Source of the DNA: RBG-16-57-11 sp964503145
Lineage (GTDB): Bacteria; Chloroflexota; Anaerolineae; Anaerolineales; UBA4823
Direction of reading: 5' to 3'
Length of the DNA stretch: 64,000 bases
NCBI GenBank assembly: GCA_964503145.1
Contig: CAZCYV010000013.1
Location: forward strand, 1-64,000
Shown piece by piece: positions 57,700 to 64,000 of the stretch. Position 1 is the first letter of the stretch, and each line of letters begins with the position of its first letter. The translations under genes were made by a program, and so were the position numbers. The notes beneath the pieces were generated by a model. That model saw only the letters and a list, made by a program, of their open reading frames with translations. It searched no databases and was not told the origin of the DNA.

Positions 57700-57782
57700 A
57701 GATTCTTCCTTGTCACTTCGGTTTCGATTGCGCCCTCCAGCCCCTGGCAACGCGCCAGTGCTGGCGTATGAGCCGCTTCAAA

Positions 57783-59156
57783 TCAGGGGACGGCGGTTGG
57801 ATAAGGATAGGCACCTTCGCTGAACGCGCCGCTCAGGGCGCGTTCGATCAGCGGGCGGGCCAGGTTGATCGGCCGCAGGGCATTGATAAAGCCGCCCACC
57901 GGCACACAGACGTCCTTTTGGTTGACATCGCCGTCGCCATTGGTGTCCGCCACAATGCGGCAATCCACCAGCTCGCCCTCGAACTGCCCATAGCCTAACT
58001 GGGTGGGAATGGCCACCAGCCGCCCATACTGATCCAGAGCCACCCCGCCGCTGGTGCCGCCCGAAATTGCCCCAGAGGTCTTGATGAAGGCCGGCTCGGT
58101 CAGCGATCTCGACAGGGTGAAGCCGCCCACATCGCCGCGAGTCAGCGTGATCGTCTTGCCGCCGATCCCTGGATAGCCCAGGATCACCAGCGGGTCGCCC
58201 AGGTTCAGCTTGCTGGAGTCGCCCAACGGCAAGGCAGGCAGGTTCAGCTCCTTAGGGTCCACTGGGCGGTATTTCAGGTCGGTGGTAATGCGGATCACCG
58301 CCAGGTCCAGGTCCTCTTCCACGATAACCGGCTCGGCGTAATACATATCCACCGGCGGCAGCGCCGGGTCTTCGGTCAGGCTGATCAGATATAGATCAGG
58401 GCGGTAGCCCTGGCCGGGCGTGACAATGTGGGCGTTGGTCAGAATCAGCCCATCCGACGAGACGATCCCGCCAGAACCCGCCCAGGCGTCCTTTAGATAG
58501 CTGGAATATTTGTTGCGGGCGGTGATCTTCACCACGGACGAATACGGCACAGCCACATAAGTGGGCGTGGGAGTGAACGGCGTGGGCGTGGGCAGCGGCT
58601 CGGTGGGCGTAGGCAGCGGCTCGGTGGGGATGACCGCGGTGGGAGCGGGCGCCTGAGCGACCGGACGTTCGAAAACCAGGCGGAAGCCGGTGACCGCTTC
58701 CAGCTCCCCGGAGATCACGCGCACATCCCCCACGAAATCATCGCTCTGCCGCGGGATCAGGGTGATGGCAAACTCACGTTGATCGCCTGGAGCCATCAGG
58801 AAGCCGATCTGGTAGCCCCGCTCGCCTGCGTAATCGGTGTAGGTCAACGTACCAGGGACGATCGCCGCTACGTCCGCCGCTTCCAGCAACACCTGAGGCA
58901 GGCGAATTTCGTCCACGGAGAGATACGCCTGGGAATCGTTGCGCACGGTGACAATCAGGAGCGTCTCCTGGCCGACCTCGGCGGCCGCTGGCGCCTGGAC
59001 ATAGGCGCGCAGCGCGCCCTCTTCTTTGGCTAGCGGCCAGCCCACCCCGCGGATGAACAGATACCCCGCCGCGCCTACCAAAATCAGCGTCACCGCCCCC
59101 ATTGCAATCAGCAATAGCGTCGTCATCCGGCTGTTGTTCGTTTTCATCTTGAGCAT
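57783..59156 (-). CDS. Membrane-anchored S1-type (trypsin/Deg-like) serine protease
   Basis: Protein of 457 residues. An N-terminal signal-anchor helix (about 12-36) precedes a beta-sandwich region (about 50-170) and a Pro/Thr linker with PTPTEPLPTPTPFTPTPT. The chymotrypsin-fold domain (about 200-430) has His in LILTNAHIV, Asp in EEDLDLAVIRI and Ser in ISGGTSGGVAL, so the triad is complete. No PDZ domain is present, unlike DegP. Near the end DTNGDGDVNQKDVC is a dockerin/EF-hand-type Ca-binding loop inside the protease domain. It should work outside the cytoplasm. The first ATG (59156) is used; the ribosome site is weak, and an internal Met at residue 4 is possible. Confidence 0.87.
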   Translation of the reverse strand: MLKMKTNNSRMTTLLLIAMGAVTLILVGAAGYLFIRGVGWPLAKEEGALRAYVQAPAAAEVGQETLLIVTVRNDSQAYLSVDEIRLPQVLLEAADVAAIVPGTLTYTDYAGERGYQIGFLMAPGDQREFAITLIPRQSDDFVGDVRVISGELEAVTGFRLVFERPVAQAPAPTAVIPTEPLPTPTEPLPTPTPFTPTPTYVAVPYSSVVKITARNKYSSYLKDAWAGSGGIVSSDGLILTNAHIVTPGQGYRPDLYLISLTEDPALPPVDMYYAEPVIVEEDLDLAVIRITTDLKYRPVDPKELNLPALPLGDSSKLNLGDPLVILGYPGIGGKTITLTRGDVGGFTLSRSLTEPAFIKTSGAISGGTSGGVALDQYGRLVAIPTQLGYGQFEGELVDCRIVADTNGDGDVNQKDVCVPVGGFINALRPINLARPLIERALSGAFSEGAYPYPTAVP

Positions 59157-59286
59157 TTTAACCCGTTATGCGATGAGATGCAAGAAAGTGACCACAGTGG
59201 GCGAGCTTTCCCAGGGAAAAAATCCGGCATCTTGAGCGTGCAGCGTTCTGTGCTGCGCAATCGAAGGGTGCATTCTTCGACTGTGC

Positions 59287-60132
59287 TTAGGGCGCATCCG
59301 GCTGTACCCGCGCGGCCGGGAATGCGCCCAGGTAGGAGAGCACCAGCCATTTGCGGGCGAAATGCCCCAGCGTCGCCCACTCGATCCACATCGGCCCGCC
59401 GCAAACAGCACGGGTGATCGCGGTCACGCTCCAGCCTCGCTGACGCAGATCGATGATCCGCTCGCCCAGCTCGCGGTAATACGCAATCTTGGCGCGGATC
59501 TCATTGCAGGGGTTCTCGCGCACTCTGGCGCTGCCCGGGAAGAGTACACTGAGCGACAACGCCGACACCCGCTCCAGCGAGGCGATGATCGCCCAAATAT
59601 CGCAACCCTGGCGCAGCGCCCGATCCCGCCCACCTACGAACAGGTCGCCGCTGAACAGCCAGCCGCGGTTTTCCTCGAACAGGCACAGGTGGTCGGCGCT
59701 GTGGCCTGGGGTGTAGATAACGCGATAGCGCCAGCGGCCAAATTCGAGGCGCTCGCCGTCCCGCAGCGGCAGCGCCGCGCTGGGCTGCGGCCAGCCCCAG
59801 AAGACGCGTCGATAAGGGTGCAGCGGCTGCTCGTGCCGCGGATCTGCCAGCACCGGCAGCGCCAGCGGATGGGCGTGAATCGTCAACGCCGGGCGGCTGC
59901 GCTGCAAAGGCCCGTTCCCGCCGATGTGATCCTCGTGCGAATGAGTGTTGGCGATCCACTCGACGCGGCGCTCGCTCAAGGCTTCTGCCAGTTCGTCGGC
60001 GGTGTGCGCGCAGCCGGTGTCGATCAGCAGGCCATCTACCCAATAGCAGGTCGTCCAATAGCGCCCGCGGCCAACCAGGGTGCGCGCCAGATCGAAACGC
60101 TGCACTTCGCCATAGTTGGTGCATCGAATCAT
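59287..60132 (-). CDS. MBL-fold metallo-hydrolase
   Basis: Protein of 281 residues of the metallo-beta-lactamase superfamily. The first metal motif is ANTHSHEDHIGG (HxHxDH with the expected Asp), the second His is in YTPGHSADHL, and the bridging Asp is in LFSGDLFVGG. The strand pair YWVDGLLIDTGCAHTADELA opens the fold. The pattern resembles glyoxalase II-like and RNA/lactonase relatives, so the substrate is open. The C-terminal 80 residues are helical (RAKIAYYRELGERIIDLRQR). It is the first gene of the minus-strand run and diverges from the MFS gene across a 150-bp AT-rich gap. Confidence 0.88.
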   Translation of the reverse strand: MIRCTNYGEVQRFDLARTLVGRGRYWTTCYWVDGLLIDTGCAHTADELAEALSERRVEWIANTHSHEDHIGGNGPLQRSRPALTIHAHPLALPVLADPRHEQPLHPYRRVFWGWPQPSAALPLRDGERLEFGRWRYRVIYTPGHSADHLCLFEENRGWLFSGDLFVGGRDRALRQGCDIWAIIASLERVSALSLSVLFPGSARVRENPCNEIRAKIAYYRELGERIIDLRQRGWSVTAITRAVCGGPMWIEWATLGHFARKWLVLSYLGAFPAARVQPDAP

Positions 60133-60210
60133 ATGCCAATTCTAATCCATCCCCCGGCTCTCATCGAAACTAATCCCTCATCGAATATTATACATTATCT
60201 CAACATTATA

Positions 60211-60239
60211 TTGACACATATTCGACACTCGGGTACAAT
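60211..60239 (+). promoter_or_regulatory. Sigma-70-type promoter of the MFS gene
   Basis: TTGACA (60211-60216) and TACAAT (60234-60239) are 17 bp apart. The likely start near 60246 leaves a leader of about 38 nt. A second TATAAT at 60247-60252 has no matching -35. Confidence 0.75.
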
Positions 60240-60283
60240 AACATTCTATAATTTACTCAATGACGTTTCCTTTCGGAGGTCCA

Positions 60284-61588
60284 ATGCGCAATTCCCGCTT
60301 GCTGCCCTTGTTCTTGGTGGTTTTTATCGACTTGCTCGGTTTTAGCTTAATTTTGCCGCTCTTGCCCTATTACGCCAATAGCTTCGGGGCCACCCCGGCG
60401 CTGGTCGGCCTGCTCACCGCCGCATATGCTGCAGCGCAAATGATCGGCGCGCCGATCTTGGGGCGGTTATCAGACCGTTATGGCCGTCGCCCGATCTTGC
60501 TCGTCAGCATCGCCGGGACACTGGCCGGATTTTTATTGCTGGGCTTCGCCGAACTGATCGGCCGTTCTCTGGCCGGGCTGCTCATCCCGGCAGGCGCGTC
60601 TCTTTCCACAGGCAATGCACTAATCCTGGGTATGCTTTTTGCCAGCCGGGTGATCGATGGCCTGACGGGTGGCAATATCTCGGTAGCGCAGGCCTACATC
60701 AGCGATGTCACCGACGCCAGCAACCGGGCCAAAGGCCTGGGGATGATCGGCGCGGCTTTTGGCCTGGGTTTCATCCTCGGCCCGGCAGTGGGAGGCCTGC
60801 TGAGCACCTGGGGGTACGACGTCCCGGCGTTTGCCGCTGCTGGACTGGCAACGTTCAACCTGGCGCTAGTGTGGCTGCGCCTGCCTGAATCGCTCACCCC
60901 CGAGGCACGCGCTATGCTGGCGGACCGCCCACGCTCGGCGTTTTCGCTGCGCACCTTGTGGGAAGCGCTCAACCGCCCACGCGTCGGGCCGCTCTTGCAC
61001 GTGCGCTTTTTCTTTGGCCTGGCATTTGCCATGTTCCAAACCGTCTTTGCCCTGTTCGCCCAATATCGCCTTGGCCTGGACGCCCGGCAGACCGGCTTTG
61101 TCCTGGCCTATGTAGGTGTTCTGGCCGTCCTGGTGCAGGGCGTAGGCGTGGCGCGGCTTTCCCGACGCTACGCGGATTCTCAACTGATCCTGTGGAGCTC
61201 GGTGGTGATGGCCTTCTCGTTGTTGGGCTGGGCGCTGACACCCAACGTGTGGGTGTTGTTGCTGGTAATGGCGCCGCTGGCAGCTTCAGGCGGCATCTTG
61301 AACACCATCATCAACAGCGCCCTCTCCAAATCCGTCCACCCAGAACAGGTGGGGGGCACTTTGGGCCTCTCCGCGTCGCTCGAAAGCCTGACCCGCGTGA
61401 TCGCCCCATCGTTGGGTGGATTTATGCTCGGTTCGATCGGCGCCTGGGCGCCTGGCGTGTTCGTGGCGCTAGTGATGGCCTGGGTCAGTTCCTTCGCCTG
61501 GCGCAGGATCGTGGTTAATCCAGATCCAGCTCTGCCGCCGCGCGGGCCAGCCGTCGAAAGCCAGGCCGCGCCCATCGCAGATTCTTAG
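60284..61588 (+). CDS. MFS transporter, TetA/DHA1-like
   Basis: Protein of 434 residues with 12 predicted helices. The N-terminus is LLPLFLVVFIDLLGFSLILP, typical of the tetracycline-exporter and related DHA1 drug:H+ antiporter group. The motif A loop between helices 2 and 3 is GRLSDRYGRRPILL, and motif C-like glycines are in FGLGFILGPAVGGLL. A central loop after helix 6 (LPESLTPEARAMLADRPRSA) fits the family. Substrate cannot be predicted. I start at ATG 60284 with CGGAGG in front, not at the in-frame ATG 60260. It has its own promoter. Confidence 0.92.
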   Translation: MRNSRLLPLFLVVFIDLLGFSLILPLLPYYANSFGATPALVGLLTAAYAAAQMIGAPILGRLSDRYGRRPILLVSIAGTLAGFLLLGFAELIGRSLAGLLIPAGASLSTGNALILGMLFASRVIDGLTGGNISVAQAYISDVTDASNRAKGLGMIGAAFGLGFILGPAVGGLLSTWGYDVPAFAAAGLATFNLALVWLRLPESLTPEARAMLADRPRSAFSLRTLWEALNRPRVGPLLHVRFFFGLAFAMFQTVFALFAQYRLGLDARQTGFVLAYVGVLAVLVQGVGVARLSRRYADSQLILWSSVVMAFSLLGWALTPNVWVLLLVMAPLAASGGILNTIINSALSKSVHPEQVGGTLGLSASLESLTRVIAPSLGGFMLGSIGAWAPGVFVALVMAWVSSFAWRRIVVNPDPALPPRGPAVESQAAPIADS

Positions 61589-61683
61589 CCCGCATGCACT
61601 CCATCTGGAGCAGACCCGATTGATAAAACCGCTCTTTTCGAGGCGCGCCTTCCAGCGATGAAAATGATCCATCACCTAAAGCG

Positions 61684-61720
61684 TGCACAGCTTCCTGCCA
61701 ATCGGATGGGAGGCTGTGCA
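61684..61720 (+). terminator. 12-bp hairpin after the MFS gene
   Basis: The arms TGCACAGCTTCC (61684-61695) and GGAGGCTGTGCA (61709-61720) pair with one G-U around a 13-nt loop, followed by TGATTTTA. It is a probable terminator 95 bp after the stop. Confidence 0.65.
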
Positions 61721-61774
61721 TGATTTTAGGGTAAAATCTAGGCGTTCGATTTCGCTGGCGAAGGAGAAATTATC

Positions 61775-63130
61775 ATGTCCATTCGAGCCCTGCGCCGTCT
61801 GGCCGGCCTGATCTGGCGTCCGGCGCTGACCGTGCTGTTGCTGGCCGCCGCTGGTTGCCAGGCGATTAACCTGCCGCTTCCTGGCGGGCCGTCTCCCCAG
61901 CCGCCGACGCAGATTCCCAGCCCTCTGCCCGCCGCCACCGCTACGCCGCTGCAGCCCGCAGCCACCATCGTGATCGGCGACACCCCCGTTGCCTCTCAAC
62001 CAACCGGTGAACTGCCCCCCGCGCCGCCCACGCTGCCGCCCTCCGGCGGCCCACAATTGGCGTTCATCAAGGACGGGGATGTCTGGTTGCTCGACGACCC
62101 CGGTGGGCAGCCCTATCCGCTCACCGTCGCTGGCGATATCGTCAGCTTCACCTGGTCAACTGATGGACAGCGTCTGGCGACCTTCAACGGCCGCGCGCTG
62201 TGCTTCTTCCACAGCGATGGCAGCGTGCGCACCGCCTGCCTGGAGCTGGGCCTGGATGAGGCTCAGGCGCAGGTGCCGCGCAGCCTGGTCTGGTCTCCCG
62301 ACCAACGTTGGATCGTGCTCTGGAACCCCTATAACCCATGGGACGAAGGCGCTATCGGCTGGCTGATCGTCAACCTGGATACCACCAACGAAATGTATCG
62401 CATCGAAGACCCGATCGATTGGGGCGCATCACTGGCACCGAACAACGAGCCAGGCGGCTTCACCGGCCAGCCGCTTTTCCTGCCGGATGGCCGGCTGATC
62501 GGCACGATGACGCACCGCTATCTGTGCTCCGAGGGCGGTTGTCACTACCAGCTCTACCAGTTCAACTTCGAGACCAAAAGCCTGGCGCCCTACCCCAACA
62601 AGCCCGAGGAAGGCTGGAGTGAGGGGATCAAACTGGTGCTCTCCGACGATGGGCGCCTGTTGACCAATTTCGGCGTCTTCTTCTTCGGCTGCGATTCCTA
62701 TGTCACCTTCGCCGATACCTTCGAACTGGCTACCCAGAAGCGCACCTCCTACAACCTGGAAAATCAGGCGATGGCCGACCTGGCGCTCTCGCCCGATGCC
62801 AGGACCGCCGTCTTTGCCCGCACCGCTGGCTGCGTCAACCAGGAGCAGCCCGCCTGGAGCCAGACCTGTGGCCTGTTCCCCGGCTTCGAGGTCTATGCCA
62901 TGCAGCATTGGGACCTGACAGCAGGCAAATTCCGCGACTTGCCCGCCGGAGTCAGCCCGGATTGGTCGCCAGATGGTCAGTGGATCGCCTTCAACTCCTG
63001 CCTGCGTTCGAACGACGCCGGCGCCTGGGAACCTGCCGCAGAGGCCCCCGCGTCGATCTATCTCATGGATCTGGCAGACAAAGTCGCCTTCGTCTCTGAA
63101 GGCCGCATGCCCGCCTGGAGGCCGCGCTAG
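61775..63130 (+). CDS. Beta-propeller (TolB/WD40-like) lipoprotein
   Basis: Protein of 451 residues. The N-terminus has an Arg-rich start and hydrophobic core (LTVLLLAAAGC, lipobox AAGC near residue 28), then a Pro/Thr-rich spacer (about 35-90). The remainder has repeated strands with the TolB/PD40-like motif: VSFTWSTDGQRLATF, SLVWSPDQRWIVLW, LALSPDARTAVF and VSPDWSPDGQWIAF, evenly spaced as in a six- or seven-bladed propeller. Several Cys pairs suggest disulphides, consistent with export. It should be lipid-anchored and extracellular. Its partner is unknown. GGAG lies about 12 bases before the ATG, and a TAAAAT sequence lies upstream near 61732. Confidence 0.85.
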   Translation: MSIRALRRLAGLIWRPALTVLLLAAAGCQAINLPLPGGPSPQPPTQIPSPLPAATATPLQPAATIVIGDTPVASQPTGELPPAPPTLPPSGGPQLAFIKDGDVWLLDDPGGQPYPLTVAGDIVSFTWSTDGQRLATFNGRALCFFHSDGSVRTACLELGLDEAQAQVPRSLVWSPDQRWIVLWNPYNPWDEGAIGWLIVNLDTTNEMYRIEDPIDWGASLAPNNEPGGFTGQPLFLPDGRLIGTMTHRYLCSEGGCHYQLYQFNFETKSLAPYPNKPEEGWSEGIKLVLSDDGRLLTNFGVFFFGCDSYVTFADTFELATQKRTSYNLENQAMADLALSPDARTAVFARTAGCVNQEQPAWSQTCGLFPGFEVYAMQHWDLTAGKFRDLPAGVSPDWSPDGQWIAFNSCLRSNDAGAWEPAAEAPASIYLMDLADKVAFVSEGRMPAWRPR

Positions 63131-63214
63131 GCCACGCACACAGGCATCGCCTCTGGCGTTTCTCCCCGAAACCGATCATTCGATGAGGGGAAGGAGCCAA
63201 AAAGGAAAACTCGC

Positions 63215-64000
63215 GTGACACAAGCGATGTACGCGAATGTTGTGGTATACCTGCTGATCGCTGGAGCAGCGCTATTTGCCGGGTTCAGCGCCTGGGGCCT
63301 GCGGCGCGCCCCAGGATTGCAAGCCTTTCCCCTGGCATCTTTTGGGGTGGCTTTATGGGCCATGGGACAGGCGCTCGATGCCCTTAGCCCGGTCCCGGCT
63401 CAGCGCTCGCTCTGGCTGCGCCTGATGCTGCTGGGCAACGACCTGCTGCCGGCCGCCTGGCTGGCCTTCGTGTTGCTCTACACGCAGGGCAGGCAACGTT
63501 TATCTGGAACAGCATGGATCGGGCTGTTGCTGCTGCCACTGCTTAGCCAGTTGACCGCTGCGCCTACCCCTACGCTGACGAGCATTCAGCCAGCCATCTG
63601 GCTCGAACGCGACGCAGTCATCCCTTGGCTGGCGGTACGTCATAGTCTGTGGGGCTGGGCGCACCTGCTGGCAGGGACGGCGATCCTGATCGCGGGCAGC
63701 TTCATGCTGGTGTTGCACCTGGCGCGCACGCCCGGCATCCTGCGCCGCCGCACCCGGCGCATCAACCTGGGCGCCCTGACGCCGATGCTGGTCTTTGTCA
63801 TCGAAACCGCCGGCGTCCGCAGCCAATCCGGGCTGGCGCTCACCCCGCTGGTCTTCCTTGCCGGGGGATACGCCTTCCTATGGGGCCTGCAACGCGGGAC
63901 GCACTTTCAGATCCTGCCCCTGGCGCGCGACCTGTTGCTTGAGAGGATGGATCTCGGCGTGGTAGTGCTGAACGCCGACGGCGTCATTATCGACGCCAAC
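63215..64000 (+). CDS. 7TM-sensor signalling protein, 3' end outside the window
   Basis: The first 262 codons of a membrane sensor, cut by the window end. From GTG 63215 (AAAGGAAAA upstream; ATG 63227 is an alternative) there are seven hydrophobic helices, beginning VVVYLLIAGAALFAGFSAWG, matching the histidine kinase N-terminal 7TM region. Immediately after helix 7, LARDLLLERMDLGVVVLNAD followed by GVIIDAN starts a PAS domain. Downstream domains may be histidine kinase or GGDEF; this cannot be told here. Confidence 0.8.
   Translation, partial: MTQAMYANVVVYLLIAGAALFAGFSAWGLRRAPGLQAFPLASFGVALWAMGQALDALSPVPAQRSLWLRLMLLGNDLLPAAWLAFVLLYTQGRQRLSGTAWIGLLLLPLLSQLTAAPTPTLTSIQPAIWLERDAVIPWLAVRHSLWGWAHLLAGTAILIAGSFMLVLHLARTPGILRRRTRRINLGALTPMLVFVIETAGVRSQSGLALTPLVFLAGGYAFLWGLQRGTHFQILPLARDLLLERMDLGVVVLNADGVIIDAN

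Overview
This 64 kb window is GC-rich, densely coded bacterial chromosome, most likely from a member of the Chloroflexota close to Anaerolineae. That placement is an inference from gene content: long SecA and DnaE proteins with lineage-style insertions, Zn-ribbon/cyclase/AAA/TPR giants, many GAF and 7TM sensor kinases, lipoproteins with PTPT-type linkers, and a split B12-binding mutase subunit with MeaB. No rRNA, tRNA, CRISPR array or complete insertion sequence was found.

1-9.6 kb is a patchwork region. It opens with a GxxExxY-type nuclease-fold gene set between palindromic repeats. A minus-strand DoxX plus peroxiredoxin-like operon follows under a near-perfect promoter; the redox gene has an in-frame TGA exactly where its family has the first cysteine of CxxC, so it is a strong selenoprotein candidate. 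Next come an SdhA/FrdA-like flavoprotein, an NTF2-like protein, a tandem universal stress protein, decayed ABC-transporter and rhomboid pieces, a membrane-anchored ClpP-fold protease, a decayed unknown gene, a CopZ-like Fe-S/Zn protein and an aminoglycoside 6-adenylyltransferase homologue.

9.2-14.7 kb holds a YbjN-like gene with an operator-like direct repeat at its promoter, an APH-fold kinase, a large secreted M14 carboxypeptidase and an unpaired CoA-transferase beta-like subunit.

14.8-32.8 kb is one co-oriented signalling and secretion block: a REC-REC-GGDEF diguanylate cyclase, a hybrid histidine kinase, a NarL-type regulator (these three overlap by 4 bp each), a 2306-residue protein with a duplicated cyclase-ATPase-TPR layout, two paralogous secreted subtilases ending in AYAWSG hexapeptide repeats and sharing one promoter/operator module, and a GAF-GAF-HD-GYP c-di-GMP phosphodiesterase. 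The set suggests kinase and cyclic-nucleotide control of secreted or surface proteases.

33-46 kb contains dnaE (minus strand, apparently leaderless), a lipoprotein esterase, an SPFH protein translationally coupled to an 1870-residue protein that joins two aminotransferase modules (the first degenerate) to a PEP-carboxylase-like domain with lost catalytic residues. I see the last as the most unusual architecture in the window.

46-64 kb: secA with very large insertions, a GAF histidine kinase, adenosine deaminase, a truncated DinB gene, and a minus-strand run (membrane protein, mutM, GNAT, meaB, B12-binding subunit, S1-type protease, metallo-hydrolase). It closes with a Tet-like MFS exporter behind a clear sigma-70 promoter, a beta-propeller lipoprotein, and the 5' part of a 7TM sensor protein cut by the window edge.
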